Shown one piece after another: positions 11,900 through 24,046 of a stretch of 64,000 nucleotides of DNA (its first letter is position 1; each line of letters starts with the position of its first letter). The DNA is taken from NCBI RefSeq assembly GCF_023856365.1, contig NC_064538.1, positions 10,138,435 through 10,202,434 of the forward strand. The letters are read 5' to 3'. Source of the stretch: Brienomyrus brachyistius. Its lineage: Eukaryota; Chordata; Actinopteri; Osteoglossiformes; Mormyridae. The translations under genes and the position numbers were made by a program. The notes under the pieces were generated by a model. The model saw only the letters and a list, made by a program, of their open reading frames with translations, made no database searches and was not told where the DNA came from.

Positions 11900-14800
11900 A
11901 TGAAGAAAAAGTGCAAGCTGCACCTGCAGTTCAAACTGGCCGACCAGGATAGCAGCTTGGCGCCTCCCTCTCCCAGTCCCCAGGCGCGGGGTCAATGGGA
12001 CACCAAACTGGAGTTCCTGCTGGCTGTGGCGGGACAGATCATCGGCCTGGGAAATGTGTGGAGGTTCCCATACCTGTGCTACAAGAATGGAGGAGGTAAG
12101 CAGGAACCCCAAAGAACACGGTTACTGTCTTCAACGCCATGTGGATATGATACTCTGTGAAAAAATGTTTATGATTGTGAAGATCACAAATAAAGAACGT
12201 ATGAGAGATGGTGTGGTTCTGGTGGAGGTAGAACGCTTGGATTGATGGGGATAATATAATATTAACAACATTGTCTTAACTGGTGATATTTCTTTAGAGT
12301 GTAGTGTGAACTAGGTTTTGCTGGTAGTCTATGGGCTTGGACCAGAATCCAGCCAAAAATAAAAGACAGGGGGGAGAATGGATAAATATTTAATATGTTA
12401 ATCATTTTATTTTACAGAAGTATCAATAAATTACAGTATTACAGTAAAGAATAATGACGGTGGGCTAATCCATGACAATAGAAAGAAAAGCACAAGGTGT
12501 AGATTGAAATGAGGGTGGTTCTCCTACAGAATCATGGCATTGAACTGCTAATCACATGAAAGGGGAAGGAGGCAGCGCTGACAGATTAGCTTGGAAACCA
12601 TTTTCTACTGTTTGCTATAGGAGAGACTAAGTAAATAGCACTTACATTTTGAATATGAAAAGGATTATCTCCAAAAACAGATCAGCTATGAGGCCCGCTA
12701 CTTTCTGTATTCTTATTTTTGGTATAGCATTATATTTGCAACAGCATCCCCTGAAGGGCATAGATTTGGGTAAGGAGAGTAGGGATCAAGTTCCAAGTAA
12801 CGTAGGTGTTTGGGGGGGGGGGGGGATTAGCATTGATTTGGTGCCTGTCGTTGCATTGCATTTGCGTCCTTGCGTCTTGTGAACAAAATGATTGAGCAGT
12901 AAGATAAAATCAGTAAATCAAATTAGTGCAAGTCCACTGAAGACTTTAAAAGGTGAGAGGAAGGACCAGCTTATGAACCATTAATGCCAGAAATAGTGTC
13001 TTCAAGAGATTTTTATGCTGACTGTCCAACACAGCATAACTAATGAAAGGCCAGTGCCTTTCTCGGCGCAGTTTGTCATCCATCCTACACTCCTACGGCC
13101 TGATAATTAATTAACTTCTTGTGAAATATAAGAAAGTACTACATTCTAGATGTGCAACACTGTGCATCTGAAAAAGTTGGAACATTTGATGCACATTTCT
13201 TAATTGTGGATTAATTGCTCACCTCATGAAATGCACTGTAGTATTTTGACTATAGTTAATGTATGATATTTGGAAATGAAGTTACCATGCTTTTCTCCCC
13301 AGGGGCATTCTTCATCCCATACGTTCTGTTCCTGTTCACCTGCGGCATCCCCCTCTTCCTGCTGGAGACCGCCCTGGGCCAGTACACCAGCCAAGGGTGC
13401 ATCACCTGCTATAGAAAGATCTGCCCCCTGTTTGAGGGTAAATATTTAGGGTAACCAAAACCAGTGGATGATTTTGTTTGTTGTAAAACCAAAATCTTAA
13501 AGGGGCTTTTGACAGATGAGCTCCCCAAATAATAGAATCTAGCCCTCCATGCCTGCCCTTACATACCAACAAGCGCAAGATCTTGACGAGTTTTGTGGTG
13601 AACTTGGATCCAGTTTTCCAGCATCTGCTTTTATAGTTATTTGCAGCCATTTCATTGATATTAATAATTTATGAATGACATGAATACATGAATTGAAATA
13701 TTAGTGTTATATATTGATTTTAATTCATCCATATGCTTTTTAATCAAATGTATCATTCCAAGGTTCTAGAAGGTAGTGCAGTAAAAGTTTAGATTTATGT
13801 ACTGATGAAGGTGTTCCTTGCATACTTTGTATATGTTCCCCACTCTCTGTGCTTAGACATGTGTGTTTTTCTCCACCATCCACAGGATTAGGCTATGGGA
13901 GCCAAGTAGTGGTTTTGTACTCCAGTATCTACTACATCATTATTTTGGCTTGGGCTTTCTTCTACCTCTTTTCTTCCTTCAGTTCTCCACTCCCCTGGTC
14001 CACCTGTGGAAACTTCTGGAACACAGGTATTAAAAACACTGGTCATTATTGATATATATATCTACTACATCATTATTGAAACACTACAAGTGGAACACAG
14101 GAAATCCTGGTAGCTCATTCTTCTTGGAGCCTTTCAGAACAGTATGAGGGGACTAGTGCCACATAAAATGGAAGGAATTGTTAACCATAGCAATGACTTT
14201 TCCTGTTTTCTATCTGACACTTTCAGCCACCTGTGTTGATTTTGAATTGAAAAACATATCGAAAAACTGGACATTTGCCGAAAACGCTACGTCACCAGTG
14301 CGGGAGTTTTGGGAGTGAGTTCAAAGAAGCATCGCATCTCCAGCCACAGCCGTGCAAACTGACATGGCGAGTGGTAGTGCTTATAATGTCAACAGAGAGA
14401 CCACCGATAAGTGGAAGGTCATAGAGGTACCAGGGCTTGTGTTTAGGAAATTGTGGGGTCACAGTATGCATTGTTCTGCTGTCTCATTTCTGTGTAGGAA
14501 GGGAAACTAACATGACTGTCAGAGTGCAGATAAAATTGTTGGCCAAATGCTGCCATTTTCTGCTCCAGGAGACGAGTGCTGAACATCACAGACAGTGTCC
14601 ATAACCTTGGGGAGATAAAATGGGAGCTGGCTCTGTGTCTCCTGCTGTCTTGGATCATCTGCTACTTCTGCATCTGGAAGGGTGTGAAGTCTACTGGAAA
14701 GGTGAGGGATCTCACCCCCCCCCCCATCCTTAACTGGACATTCCTACTAGGAATCTGTCCAAAAAACTGTACTTAAGGATCAGTTCCTGTCTTTCAGGTG

Positions 14801-17800
14801 GTGTACTTCACAGCCACCTTCCCCTACGTGATGCTGGTGGTGCTGCTGGTTCGGGGGCTCACACTTCCTGGAGCAAAAGATGGCATCAAATTCTACCTCT
14901 ACCCTGATCCTGCCCGACTCACTGACCCTCAGGTACTGGTGGATAGAACTAATGTATACCAAAGTCATCACTGTGATACAACAGCGGATTGCTAAAACAC
15001 ATATAATCATTATACACTGAGAGCTTAAGATATATAAATAAAATGATAAATAAATCACACAGATGCATTTAGACAATTTTATTGTTCAAGTCTGTGCTGG
15101 AGCCATCACAGGAAGACTCTGGTATATTTTTCATATGTGACACTGTTCTATGTTCAGCTCCACTCCGCAGTACAATGTGATTGTGCTAATACCAAGACAG
15201 AGGAGTATGAGCAGAAGCAATCATCTAGTATTATTCCAGCCTTGATAAAACAGATTCTTTATACTTGCTATCTTTAATATCTTTTACCGCTGCAGGTATA
15301 TGTGGTTCTTTTTGTGCAATGGAACTGATTGCATCCATTTGACTTAGCAGGCTTGGTAAAACCCTAACTTTTTGCTGGGCCTTAGGTATGGATGGATGCT
15401 GGGACACAGATATTTTACTCCTATGCTATCTGTATAGGCTGCCTTACAGCCCTGGGGAGTTACAACAAGTACAACAACAACTGCTACAAGTGAGTGCAGC
15501 GTGGAGTATGGAAAGGAGGGCGTTTGCAGCAGGGAGTATGGAAGGGAGTGTGCAGCAGGAAGTATGGAAGGGAGGGCGTGTGCAGCGGGGAGTATAGAAG
15601 GGAGAGAGTGTGCAGCAGGCAGTATAGAAGGGAGGGAGTGTGCAGCAGGCAGTAGAGAAGGGAGGGAGTGTGCAGCAGGGAGTATGGAAGGGAGTGTACA
15701 GCAGGGAGTATAGAAGGGAGAGAGTGTGCAGCGGGGGTATGGAAGGGAGGGAGTGTGCAGCAGGGAGTATAGAAGGGAGGGAGTATGCAGCAAGGAGTAT
15801 AGAAGGGAGGGAGTGTGCAGCAGGGAGTATAGAAGGGAGGGAGTGTGCAGCAGGCAGTAGAGAAGGGAGGGAGTGTGCAGCAGGGAGTATGGAAGGGAGT
15901 GTACAGCAGGGAGTATAGAAGGGAGAGAGTGTGCAGCGGGGGTATGGAAGGGAGGGAGTGTGCAGCAGGGAGTATAGAAGGGAGGGAGTATGCAGCAAGG
16001 AGTATAGAAGGGAGGGAGTGTGCAGCAGGGAGTATAGAAGGGAGGGAGTGTGCAGCAGGCAGTATAGAAGGAAGGGAGTGTGCAGCGGGGGTATGGAAGG
16101 GAGGGAGTGTGCAGCAGGGAGTATAGAAGGGAGGGAGTGTGCAGCGGGGGTATGGAAGGGAGGGAGTGTGCAGCAGGGAGTATAGAAGGGAGGGAGTGTG
16201 CAGTGGGGGTATGGAAGGGAGGGAGTGTGCAGCAGGGAGTATAGAAGGGAGGGAGTGTGCAGCAGGCAGTATAGAAGGGAGGGAGTGTGCAGCGGGGGTA
16301 TGGAAGGGAGGGAGTGTGCAGCAGGGAGTATAGAAGGGAGGGAGTGTGCAGTGGGGGTATGGAAGGGAGGGAGTGTGCAGTGGGGGTATGGAAGGGAGGG
16401 AGTGTGCAGTGGGGGTATGGAAGGGAGGGAGTGTGCAGCAGGGCGTATAGAAGGGAGGGAGTGTGCAGCAGGGAGTATAGAAGGGAGGGAGTGTGCAGCA
16501 GGGCGTATAGAAGGGAGGGAGTGTGCAGCAGGGAGTATAGAAGGGAGGGAGTGTGCAGCAGGGCGTATAGAAGGGAGGGAGTGTGCAGTGGGGGTATGGA
16601 AGGGAGGGAGTGTGCAGTAGTTAATGAAGGACAATTTGGTAGCATCATTATTCTTATATGCCGTATGTATCTACAGCCCAGAGTATAAGCTATAAATTCT
16701 GAGCCCCTTTGTAAAATGTCCCCCCCCACCTGCTTCACTGTACATTAACTTTAGTTATTCAAGGGCCGCTGAGTAGTGTGGTTCCGTGAAGCTGCCAGGT
16801 ATCCATGCCGCTACTGTACCCCAAGCACAACTCAGCTCCTCTTTTGTCGCAGGGACTGTATATACCTGTGCCTTCTGAACAGCACCACCAGCTTTGTGGC
16901 TGGTTTTGCCATCTTCTCAGTGCTGGGCTTCATGGCATATGAACAGGGAGTGGACATCTCCATGGTGGCTGAGTCAGGTACAGCATGCCGCAGTCATAAC
17001 CAGTGCTCAGACATTGCATGCACACTGTCATCTCTTCTGCAATGCACTTTCCACACAGGCCCTGGGTTGGCGTTCATTGCATATCCTCGAGCAGTCGCCA
17101 TGATGCCCTTGCCCCAGCTATGGGCTATCTTCTTCTTTGTCATGATCATCTTGCTGGGCTTGGACAGTCAGGTGAGGCATTGTTAGGACATCCATAAGTC
17201 AGCTTTCCCAATATTCAGTCCAAGTAAGCATAATGTACATTTGTGCTTGCTTGTTCTCTCTTTAATCTCACAAATAAACATTTTGTATTTATTTGATTAT
17301 TCTTCTCCTTTTTAGTTTGTAGGTCTAGAGGCTCTCGTTACTTCCATTTCAGACATGTACCCTGCCTTCTTCCAAATTGGACACCGTCGAAAACTACTTC
17401 TCCTAAGCATAAGTGTGGGATGTTTCCTCATTGGCCTGGTTATGGTCACAGAGGTGAGAGGTCATCTGTAGAGGTCTATAGTGCCCCTTCCAAAAGCATA
17501 TAGGACCTGTTGAACCTGAGTGAACTGCTTGGAGCTGAGAAAACTTCTTTGCAAGTGTCCACCGTCAGCTGTTGTTTAATAATACTGTTACTTCTCGCCC
17601 ATAGGGTGGCTTGTACATTTTCCAGTTGTTTGATTACTATGCCTGCAGTGGAATGACCCTGCTGATTTTTGCCATCCTTCAGTCAATATGTATCGGATGG
17701 GTGTATGGTAAGCTAACAATAAAAAGGCAACTATATCCCTGATACAAATGAGACAAATTACCGTTTTAAGACTCTTACCCCTTAAAGTAACTTCTTATGT

Positions 17801-17989
17801 TTTCCTGCGGTTGCCCTGAGATGTTGATTGTAGCTTTGTCTTTTCTTGACAGGTGCAAATCGATTATACAACAACATTGAGGATATGATTGGTTATCGGC
17901 CACTGCCTCTGATTAAATACTCCTGGCGCTATGTTACCCCACTTATCTGCGCTGTGAGTATTTGCATAGCTGGGAATGGAGCTGTGAAT

Positions 17990-18043
<54 letters not shown>

Positions 18044-19274
18044 CACCTGATATCTACTCCATTTGGTGTCCAGGTGGACATTGTTTGCTCATCCCAAAAA
18101 CTAGAAATCCATGACATCACCATCAGTGTTGCCTTGAGCCCTATTGCATAATTATTACCATTCTGTCTCCCTTCATTTCTGTCTTTTAGGGCACCTTCAT
18201 CTTCTCCCTGATCAAGTACACCCCCCTCAAATTCAACAATGTTTATGAGTACCCCTGGTGGGGCTATGCCATTGGTTGGTTCTTCACCCTCTCTTCTACA
18301 CTCATAGTGCCTTTCTGGATGGTATATGTCATGATCACCACCCCTGGATCGATTCGACAGGTACGACCATTTGCACACCAAACAGGGGTTTTCATTCTTT
18401 CTTCTATCATGTATGAACCCTTTCTTCTATGAGTATGAACCCATGTTCTTCTGGTATCATTTCAATTTAAAAAATTAAAAACTTATTGAATAGCCACTAA
18501 AGTAGGTAAATACATTATGCACTAAACTTTTAACTCAATACATGTGAATTGAACCTAGACAGCTACTACCTGGGTAACACTTTCTTCTTAACTTAGTGAC
18601 TTATCTATAAAACTTAGTGACTAATCTATAAAATAATTTTTAGTTTGTGGGAGTTCATAGATGGTTTGATGGGTTTTAATCCCTGTTTATAAAACTGCTT
18701 TAGTAATTGAAAATGGGTAGAACTAGAACTGGCACAGCCTTCCAAAAGTTTGACTAACAACATACAGTACATATCACCAGGCTAACATATTAACAGACTG
18801 GCCTGTAGAGAGTATAGCTGCCAGAGGAAAATAGTCATTTATACAGGTCATTGCTGTGCTTTGTATGATGCTTTTCTGCAGCCTGGCTTAATGTACTGAT
18901 GATCATCTAGCTATGAACATTAACAAACTGGCAAGGAAAAAAAACATCAGTGCAATGAAATAAATAGTGAAATCATCCATAAATGTCCTTTAATTATTAT
19001 TTACAAAGATTTATAATGAGCTTTGGTAAAGATCTTGCAGGCTGCTCTCCGCCTATGGGCAGTCTGCTCGTACGTCTTGCACCACTGACAGGCTCCTCAT
19101 CCAGTAACCTCCGCTGCTGATGTTTTCCTTTCTTTATCCCAGCGGCTCCGTGCTCTCTGCACGTCAGCTGAGGACCTCCCCCTCACACGTGCACAGAAGG
19201 AGGCACTCTTCCCCTCTCAGGACCAACCTGGAAAGCTCCCTGGATTGTACCTGCGAGACATTGGGCCAGTATAG
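11900..19274 (+). CDS. SLC6-family Na+/Cl- dependent transporter, GABA/betaine/taurine/creatine branch (GAT2/GAT3-like)
   Basis: A spliced gene with coding exons 11900-12095, 13303-13437, 13886-14026, 14227-14314, 14569-14701, 14798-14932, 15386-15489, 16853-16977, 17059-17171, 17316-17453, 17605-17707, 17853-17953, 18190-18360 and 19143-19274. All have GT/AG borders and matching phases, giving 604 aa, the usual SLC6 length. The family couples import of a GABA-like or osmolyte substrate across the plasma membrane to Na+ and Cl-. Visible hallmarks are TM1 [18 protein letters not shown] (49-66), TM2/IL1 [11 protein letters not shown] (85-95), three N-glycosylation sequons in EL2 (NIS, NWT, NAT), TM6 [15 protein letters not shown] (277-291) and TM8 LGLDSQFVGLEAL. 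The C-terminus ends GPV without the ETHL-type PDZ motif of GAT3/BGT1. The ATG follows the splice site by four bases. Sequence is nearest GAT2/GAT3/BGT1; the exact paralogue (slc6a13-, slc6a11- or slc6a22-like) is unresolved. Inferred pocket residues Q46, Y287 and G393 differ from mammalian relatives. Confidence 0.93.
12808..12826. repeat. Poly-G run
   Basis: A nearly uninterrupted run of about 15 G in SLC6 intron after coding exon 1; likely assembly-sensitive. Confidence 0.85.
15490..16620. repeat. 30-bp G-rich minisatellite in SLC6 intron
   Basis: About 38 tandem units of 29-30 bp, with a core reading GGGAGTGTGCAGCAGGGAG then TATAGAAGG. Variants have GCGGGGGTATGG in place of GCAGGGAGTATAG, and there are a few shorter units. 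The array begins directly at the 5' splice site of coding exon 7: its first unit starts GTGAGTGCAGCGTGGAGTAT and is recognisably one repeat unit. It nearly fills the 1.36-kb intron. The sense strand is purine- and GGG-rich throughout. Higher-order duplication is visible: 15640-15840 and 15845-16045 are almost identical. Long open frames in it on both strands are artefacts of the 30-bp periodicity. Confidence 0.95.
17991..18042. repeat. (CA)n microsatellite
   Basis: About 26 CA units in the intron between SLC6 coding exons 12 and 13. Confidence 0.97.
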
Positions 19275-19850
19275 CCTTCCCCGGGCAGCCTCAGAAATCT
19301 CAAGTCTAGGGAGCAGTCTGTCAGTTTGTGGCGTGGCTCTGCACTGATGCCGCCGCCTTTGAGGAAAAAAGGTGGCCAAACGTTGTATTTTACTTGTTGA
19401 ACTAATATTGTTAAGAAACTGGACTGTCTTTTACACCTGCTCTGACACTGAAGTGTCATGGACCAGCGGTCACTCATTGGATGTTGCCGGGATGTAACTA
19501 TGGAGAACTTCGTCAGTAGGTGTGATGCACAGAAAAACGCAGGGCTGTTCAGTCCGCTGACCACCGATGTTCACAAAAAACAAAAAACCTAAACGAATAG
19601 TCCTGGCAGAAGTTTGCTCCTTGTGTTGTTATTCATGTCCCATTAACTCCATGCCTTTTAGCAAACATCGAAACAGCCCGTCTTCTAGGTGATGATTGAT
19701 TTAGGGGTCTGGACACGCTATCTTGCAAACTCAACCCCACTTATCTGCCTTTTGTCATAATTCACTTTTTTTTAGAGAAGTTCATTCAAACATTTCTAGT
19801 TTTTAGTGTATTAATTATACCGTATTCATAACATGGTGATAATATATTTT

Positions 19851-19856
19851 AATAAA
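19851..19856 (+). terminator. Putative polyadenylation signal of the SLC6 gene
   Basis: The first AATAAA after the stop codon on the + strand, giving a 3' UTR of roughly 0.6 kb. No transcript evidence. Confidence 0.4.
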
Positions 19857-19859
19857 AAT

Positions 19860-21780
19860 TGGTCCAATCATCATCGTACTTTGACCACCTGTGATGGTGT
19901 GGCATTTATGAATATAAGCTAGTCGATTTAATTTTCTGCAGAGGAGCCAGAAAAGTAATTTGGTCATTACATGGTGAAACACAACAGAAATGGTGCTATC
20001 CGTGTTACTTGCGTCAAGCATGTGGAATATCTACCTCTGTATGTATTTTTTTGAGAGCCTGGCACGTGGGGCTGGCACGTCAGACCTGCTCTCTGATTGG
20101 TCTACCCAGTCATGCCATTGTATCGACCCACCCCACCAACTACGGATGTCTAACCAGCCTATGCGCCCCAGACATGAACATGGCAAAGGTTAATCCGTAG
20201 CAAAGCTGTACGTGCCCTTTGCATGCGCTCCACGCTTCAGAATGTCTTACCTTGCTTTTTTGCAGAGAGTGTGTGTCTTAACACAGGAGTTCAGTATGTG
20301 ACTTTATGTATTCACCACCCATAATGCCTGAAGAGCAACAAATTGTTCAGATAGTTTTTGATTTTAACAAACAAATGTTACCTAAAACATCATAGGAAAA
20401 ATTACTATCACAGACAAATATTTCTCTAATTATGGACAGCCCAAGTCGGCTTGCACATCATCCCCGGTATGGAACACTATGGGTGCTGCCAAAATTGCAT
20501 ACTTGCACAGAACCCTACTACTCAGCCATTAATGCAGTATGTACTGTATCTATGCAAGAGAACAGTACGCATGCTTTAAGATACACTGTGTCCGGCATCT
20601 TGTATATTACCTGACCCAGATGTTTACCAGTGACGAAGCTTGACCCTTGCGAATGTTAAAAACGGATAAAGACAAATAAATGAAAAAAAATAATGTATTC
20701 GAGTCAACTTATGTAGCTGGGTATTGTACTTAAATTTGTATAGAGGCAGCACCTAGTCCACCCTCCTGACAAACATTTCTTAGCAAGCAGCATTCTTAGT
20801 CTCTGATTGCAGCTCCAGTGGCCATCTGAGTACTGTTGGCTTACTGTCTGACCCATACTGAGGATTCAGACATGCTGCTCATGTTGCATGCTATATTTCG
20901 CATACTACATAGCAAGCAAGAATGCAATTTCGAACATACCCTATGTCTTTGACCACAGTGGTGTCATTTACATGGTATCAGTGAGCTAATTCAGTGTCTG
21001 AGCTGAAGCCAATAGTTGTGGGATCAGCAAGGATAATTGTAAACTAAACGAACTCACAGATGCCCCCATCTGTCCTACTGTTATTATGGATGTCATATTT
21101 ACTTTGCCTTTTGGCTTACTTGTCACCAGACATCCTTGGCATAATTACAGTGTAGGCATTTGTTCCATATAGCAAGCGTTGCCTTAAAAATGCAAAGAAT
21201 GTATAGCATCTGTATTATCAAAAAAATGTGTAATTTATTACCTAATTGTTGCACATTTTTGTATATACTTGTAATCCATTCCCTGGATAACCAGGACATG
21301 CCCTTATAAGGTAGTTCTAAAAGAATCACGTTTGTCGTTCATATAGGTGTTTTTTTTTTTTTTTGGACTTGTTTGCTTGTTGTTTGTTTGTTGATGCAGT
21401 GGGGCCTCTAAGTCAGCTTTCTAATCCCACAAACATAGCAATGTCATAAACTGCAGGGGATGCAACACTGATCTGTATCTCCCTCATAATGTGACAACAC
21501 CTCTAACTGGTGGCAGATTCGAAGTCTTTAAAGCACCACTGTGAGAAGCATGGCGTCACCTGCAAGATGCTCTTTTTGTCGCTTTTTAATTGTTTTTCTC
21601 CAGGGAAAGGCAGAAACAGCAGTAGCAACAGGATGAGAGAACTTTTGAGAAAGAAGGACTGAAAGCATACAGAAGGAGAATTAGGGACAGAGTTTATGTC
21701 GGTATTCCTATAATTCTGAAGTTTTACTTCTTTGTTGTTGATTTCGTTTCCTTATCACTGACAGAACTAAATAAGTAAAT
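19860..21780. other. Intergenic region between convergent genes
   Basis: No coding region is recognised. There is a T-run at 21350-21364. Near 20080-20110 there is a GATTGG box with nearby CACG motifs, which may be a repeat end rather than a promoter. Open frames here are short and unrelated to known families. Confidence 0.4.
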
Positions 21781-21781
21781 C

Positions 21782-21788
21782 ATTTATT
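21782..21788 (-). terminator. Candidate distal polyadenylation signal of fkbp5
   Basis: TTTATT on the + strand (AATAAA on the - strand) is the only canonical signal I see between the fkbp5 stop codon (24047) and this point. Its use would give a 3' UTR of about 2.3 kb. The interval 21790-24046 is therefore tentatively 3' UTR or intergenic; no other gene is visible in it. Confidence 0.3.
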
Positions 21789-24046
21789 GTTTGCACATCG
21801 TCTGTGTGTCCTGTATTCTCCAGTCATGAGGCTCCATTCTTATAACCATATTTCCAGGAACAAGGATGACAAAGATGAATTTATGCAAGAAATATATATT
21901 TTTAAATCAAGTATTTTTTCCACAAATAAAAATGAGAATGAATTCCTCCACAGAAGCAAAAGAAAGTGTTGAGTCACGTCCTGCGGTTGAGTCACAATGC
22001 CTCAGTCACTGTTTGGGGTTTTGTTGGGCTGTTAACTCACAGGTGTGTCCCTGTACTGCTCAGTTTTACTAAAGCTAAGCTTTTACTGTACAACCAATGG
22101 AAATAGGTATCTCTCTAGACTCCAAACACTTACAGGCAAGTAGGTCGCATCTTCATAAACATGGCACGGATCGCCTTAAGTAAAGATAAATACAAGAAAA
22201 TATATTGCGAAGAAACTCAAGTTCAATAAGGTACTGACAGAACGAAGAACCCATCTTGTGGCCTCAAACAGAAATGTCGCACAATATGTCCAGATATGCA
22301 AAGTTCTGGCCTGAAATGTTCGCTGCAAAATGGGCCTGCAGCTATTCAGTGGACTCTCGGTTGGGGGGCGGCCGTGTTGAGACAGCGGCATGGTCTGCAC
22401 GTGCAGCCGTTGGGATAACCTGCGTGGCACCATGCCATATTCCAGGGCGGGAGACAATAATGGCAGTGCTTCTGCATTTCGAATACAGAACGGTAACAAC
22501 AGCCAAAGGCTACAGTACAATGATAAACAGTACTTCGATTGTCCTCTTTAGGTATGGGGGTTGATTTCTTGCTGCATCTGCTCGATGTGTGTACGCAGTG
22601 GGGGTGGGTTTGCAGGTCTTCTAACATTGGTGGTGGTATCATATGGAGTTGGAGGGTGAGGCACGTGCTCCCAATACCAAAAGAACCCAACATTAATCGA
22701 TCAAAACATTGTGGGCCAACTGTGAAAACTGGAACGATGTGGACCAAAGAAAAGAACGTGGGTAGGAGCTGATTACATGTACTGAGTACATGTGGCTTTG
22801 ATTCTTCACTTTGTATTATCAGGTTTTCATGCAAGACATGTCTGCATGTCACTGGTTCTTCTGTCTGAAGAAACAGAACCCCCTGCTCTACCACCACCAA
22901 GCCCCACCCACCTGGCTAAAAAAAAGATAGACGGACAACCCGCCCTTAATACGTATTGATCACAGAAGCTGATGCCCACTAGCAAGTTGAGCAGATGTCT
23001 TCTTACTTGTAAATACAAGACGCCACTGGTGGAAACTCACCTCCAAACATGGTCCAGGTGAAGCCAGGTTGGGTCTTATGGCACTGGTAGGTAGTGAGAA
23101 GCAGGTTATATTAGCGAAGGACCAGCACAGCCCTTCTCCCAAAACTTGAGAATGCTTCGTAGTTATGTAAACCAAAGCTACAGACATTAAACCCAATATG
23201 GAAATAACAAAAACACATGTGCGGTGGAGTTTGCTGTTGGATATGAGGAGGGAACGTGTGCAGCTTTCCTCAAGAAGCAGCAGCGGTGCGGATCTGAGTG
23301 GCTACCAGCGACTGGTGGCTAAAGCTTTGTAGTTTGTCCCGCTCCTGTATAAAATGAACGAAATGCACACCTCTCTGAAACAGTGGTCAGAAATTGTGAA
23401 ATCATCTTGTTGCCAGCAGAAAGGAGGAAAAAAAAAATGGGGGCCACCCCCTCATCAACCACTGTGTCTCCCCAAGAAGACATGCACGCAGACACACATA
23501 GACACAAAGAGTCACAGAAAAAGCGGGCAGCCCTGACACATCCAGCTGTGCCCTATCCTTCTTCCACCTTCCTCTGAGAATGACTAGGACCAAGAGGAAG
23601 AGTGCAAGTCTGCCAAAGCAGAAAGAGCATTGGTCCGAGGCTAACATCAACAGGGCTATTGAAAGCAGGCTCAGGACTGGGTTTTGTTACATCTGCCTCT
23701 CTACTCTCAGTCAGGTGGAAGTCCAGCCCTGGAGCAGCAATGCAAATAAAGGGCAAAAAAAGAAAAAAATTTAAACAACAATGAGACTCAATAACAGTGA
23801 CAGGGAGACAGAGAAAGGCCTTCTGCAGGTAGCTCTGTGGGGACTGGTGAAAATGGTTGTGTGGCTTGTGTGCGATTCTTCGGGGTGAGAGGCAGGGAGA
23901 GAATGAGACTGGGGTGTCATTCCCTGCCCTGCCTGTCTTTCCCCTCCCCTGATGGTTCTTTCTGCTGAGGTTGTGGAGAGGTAGGGGAGGCCAGCCTCCC
24001 TGTTCAGTTTCTGGTTCAGTTTCCCCTGGCCTGCAGGGGGCGATAC

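Noticed and set aside
15490..16620. CRISPR-like array
   Set aside because: Units are contiguous and variant along their whole length, with no unique spacers, in a eukaryotic intron.
15344..16738. Long - strand open frames of 464 and 396 codons and + strand frames of up to 140 codons
   Set aside because: All are translations of the 30-bp minisatellite, open in several frames because the unit is a multiple of three and lacks stops. They are not genes.
17864..18381. Open frames with poly-Cys/Val or poly-Thr/His tracts
   Set aside because: They are produced by the CA microsatellite and by antisense reading of SLC6 exon 13.
22346..22900. 184-codon - strand open frame
   Set aside because: It lies in the presumed fkbp5 3' UTR/intergenic region, with no domain and no conservation signal visible.
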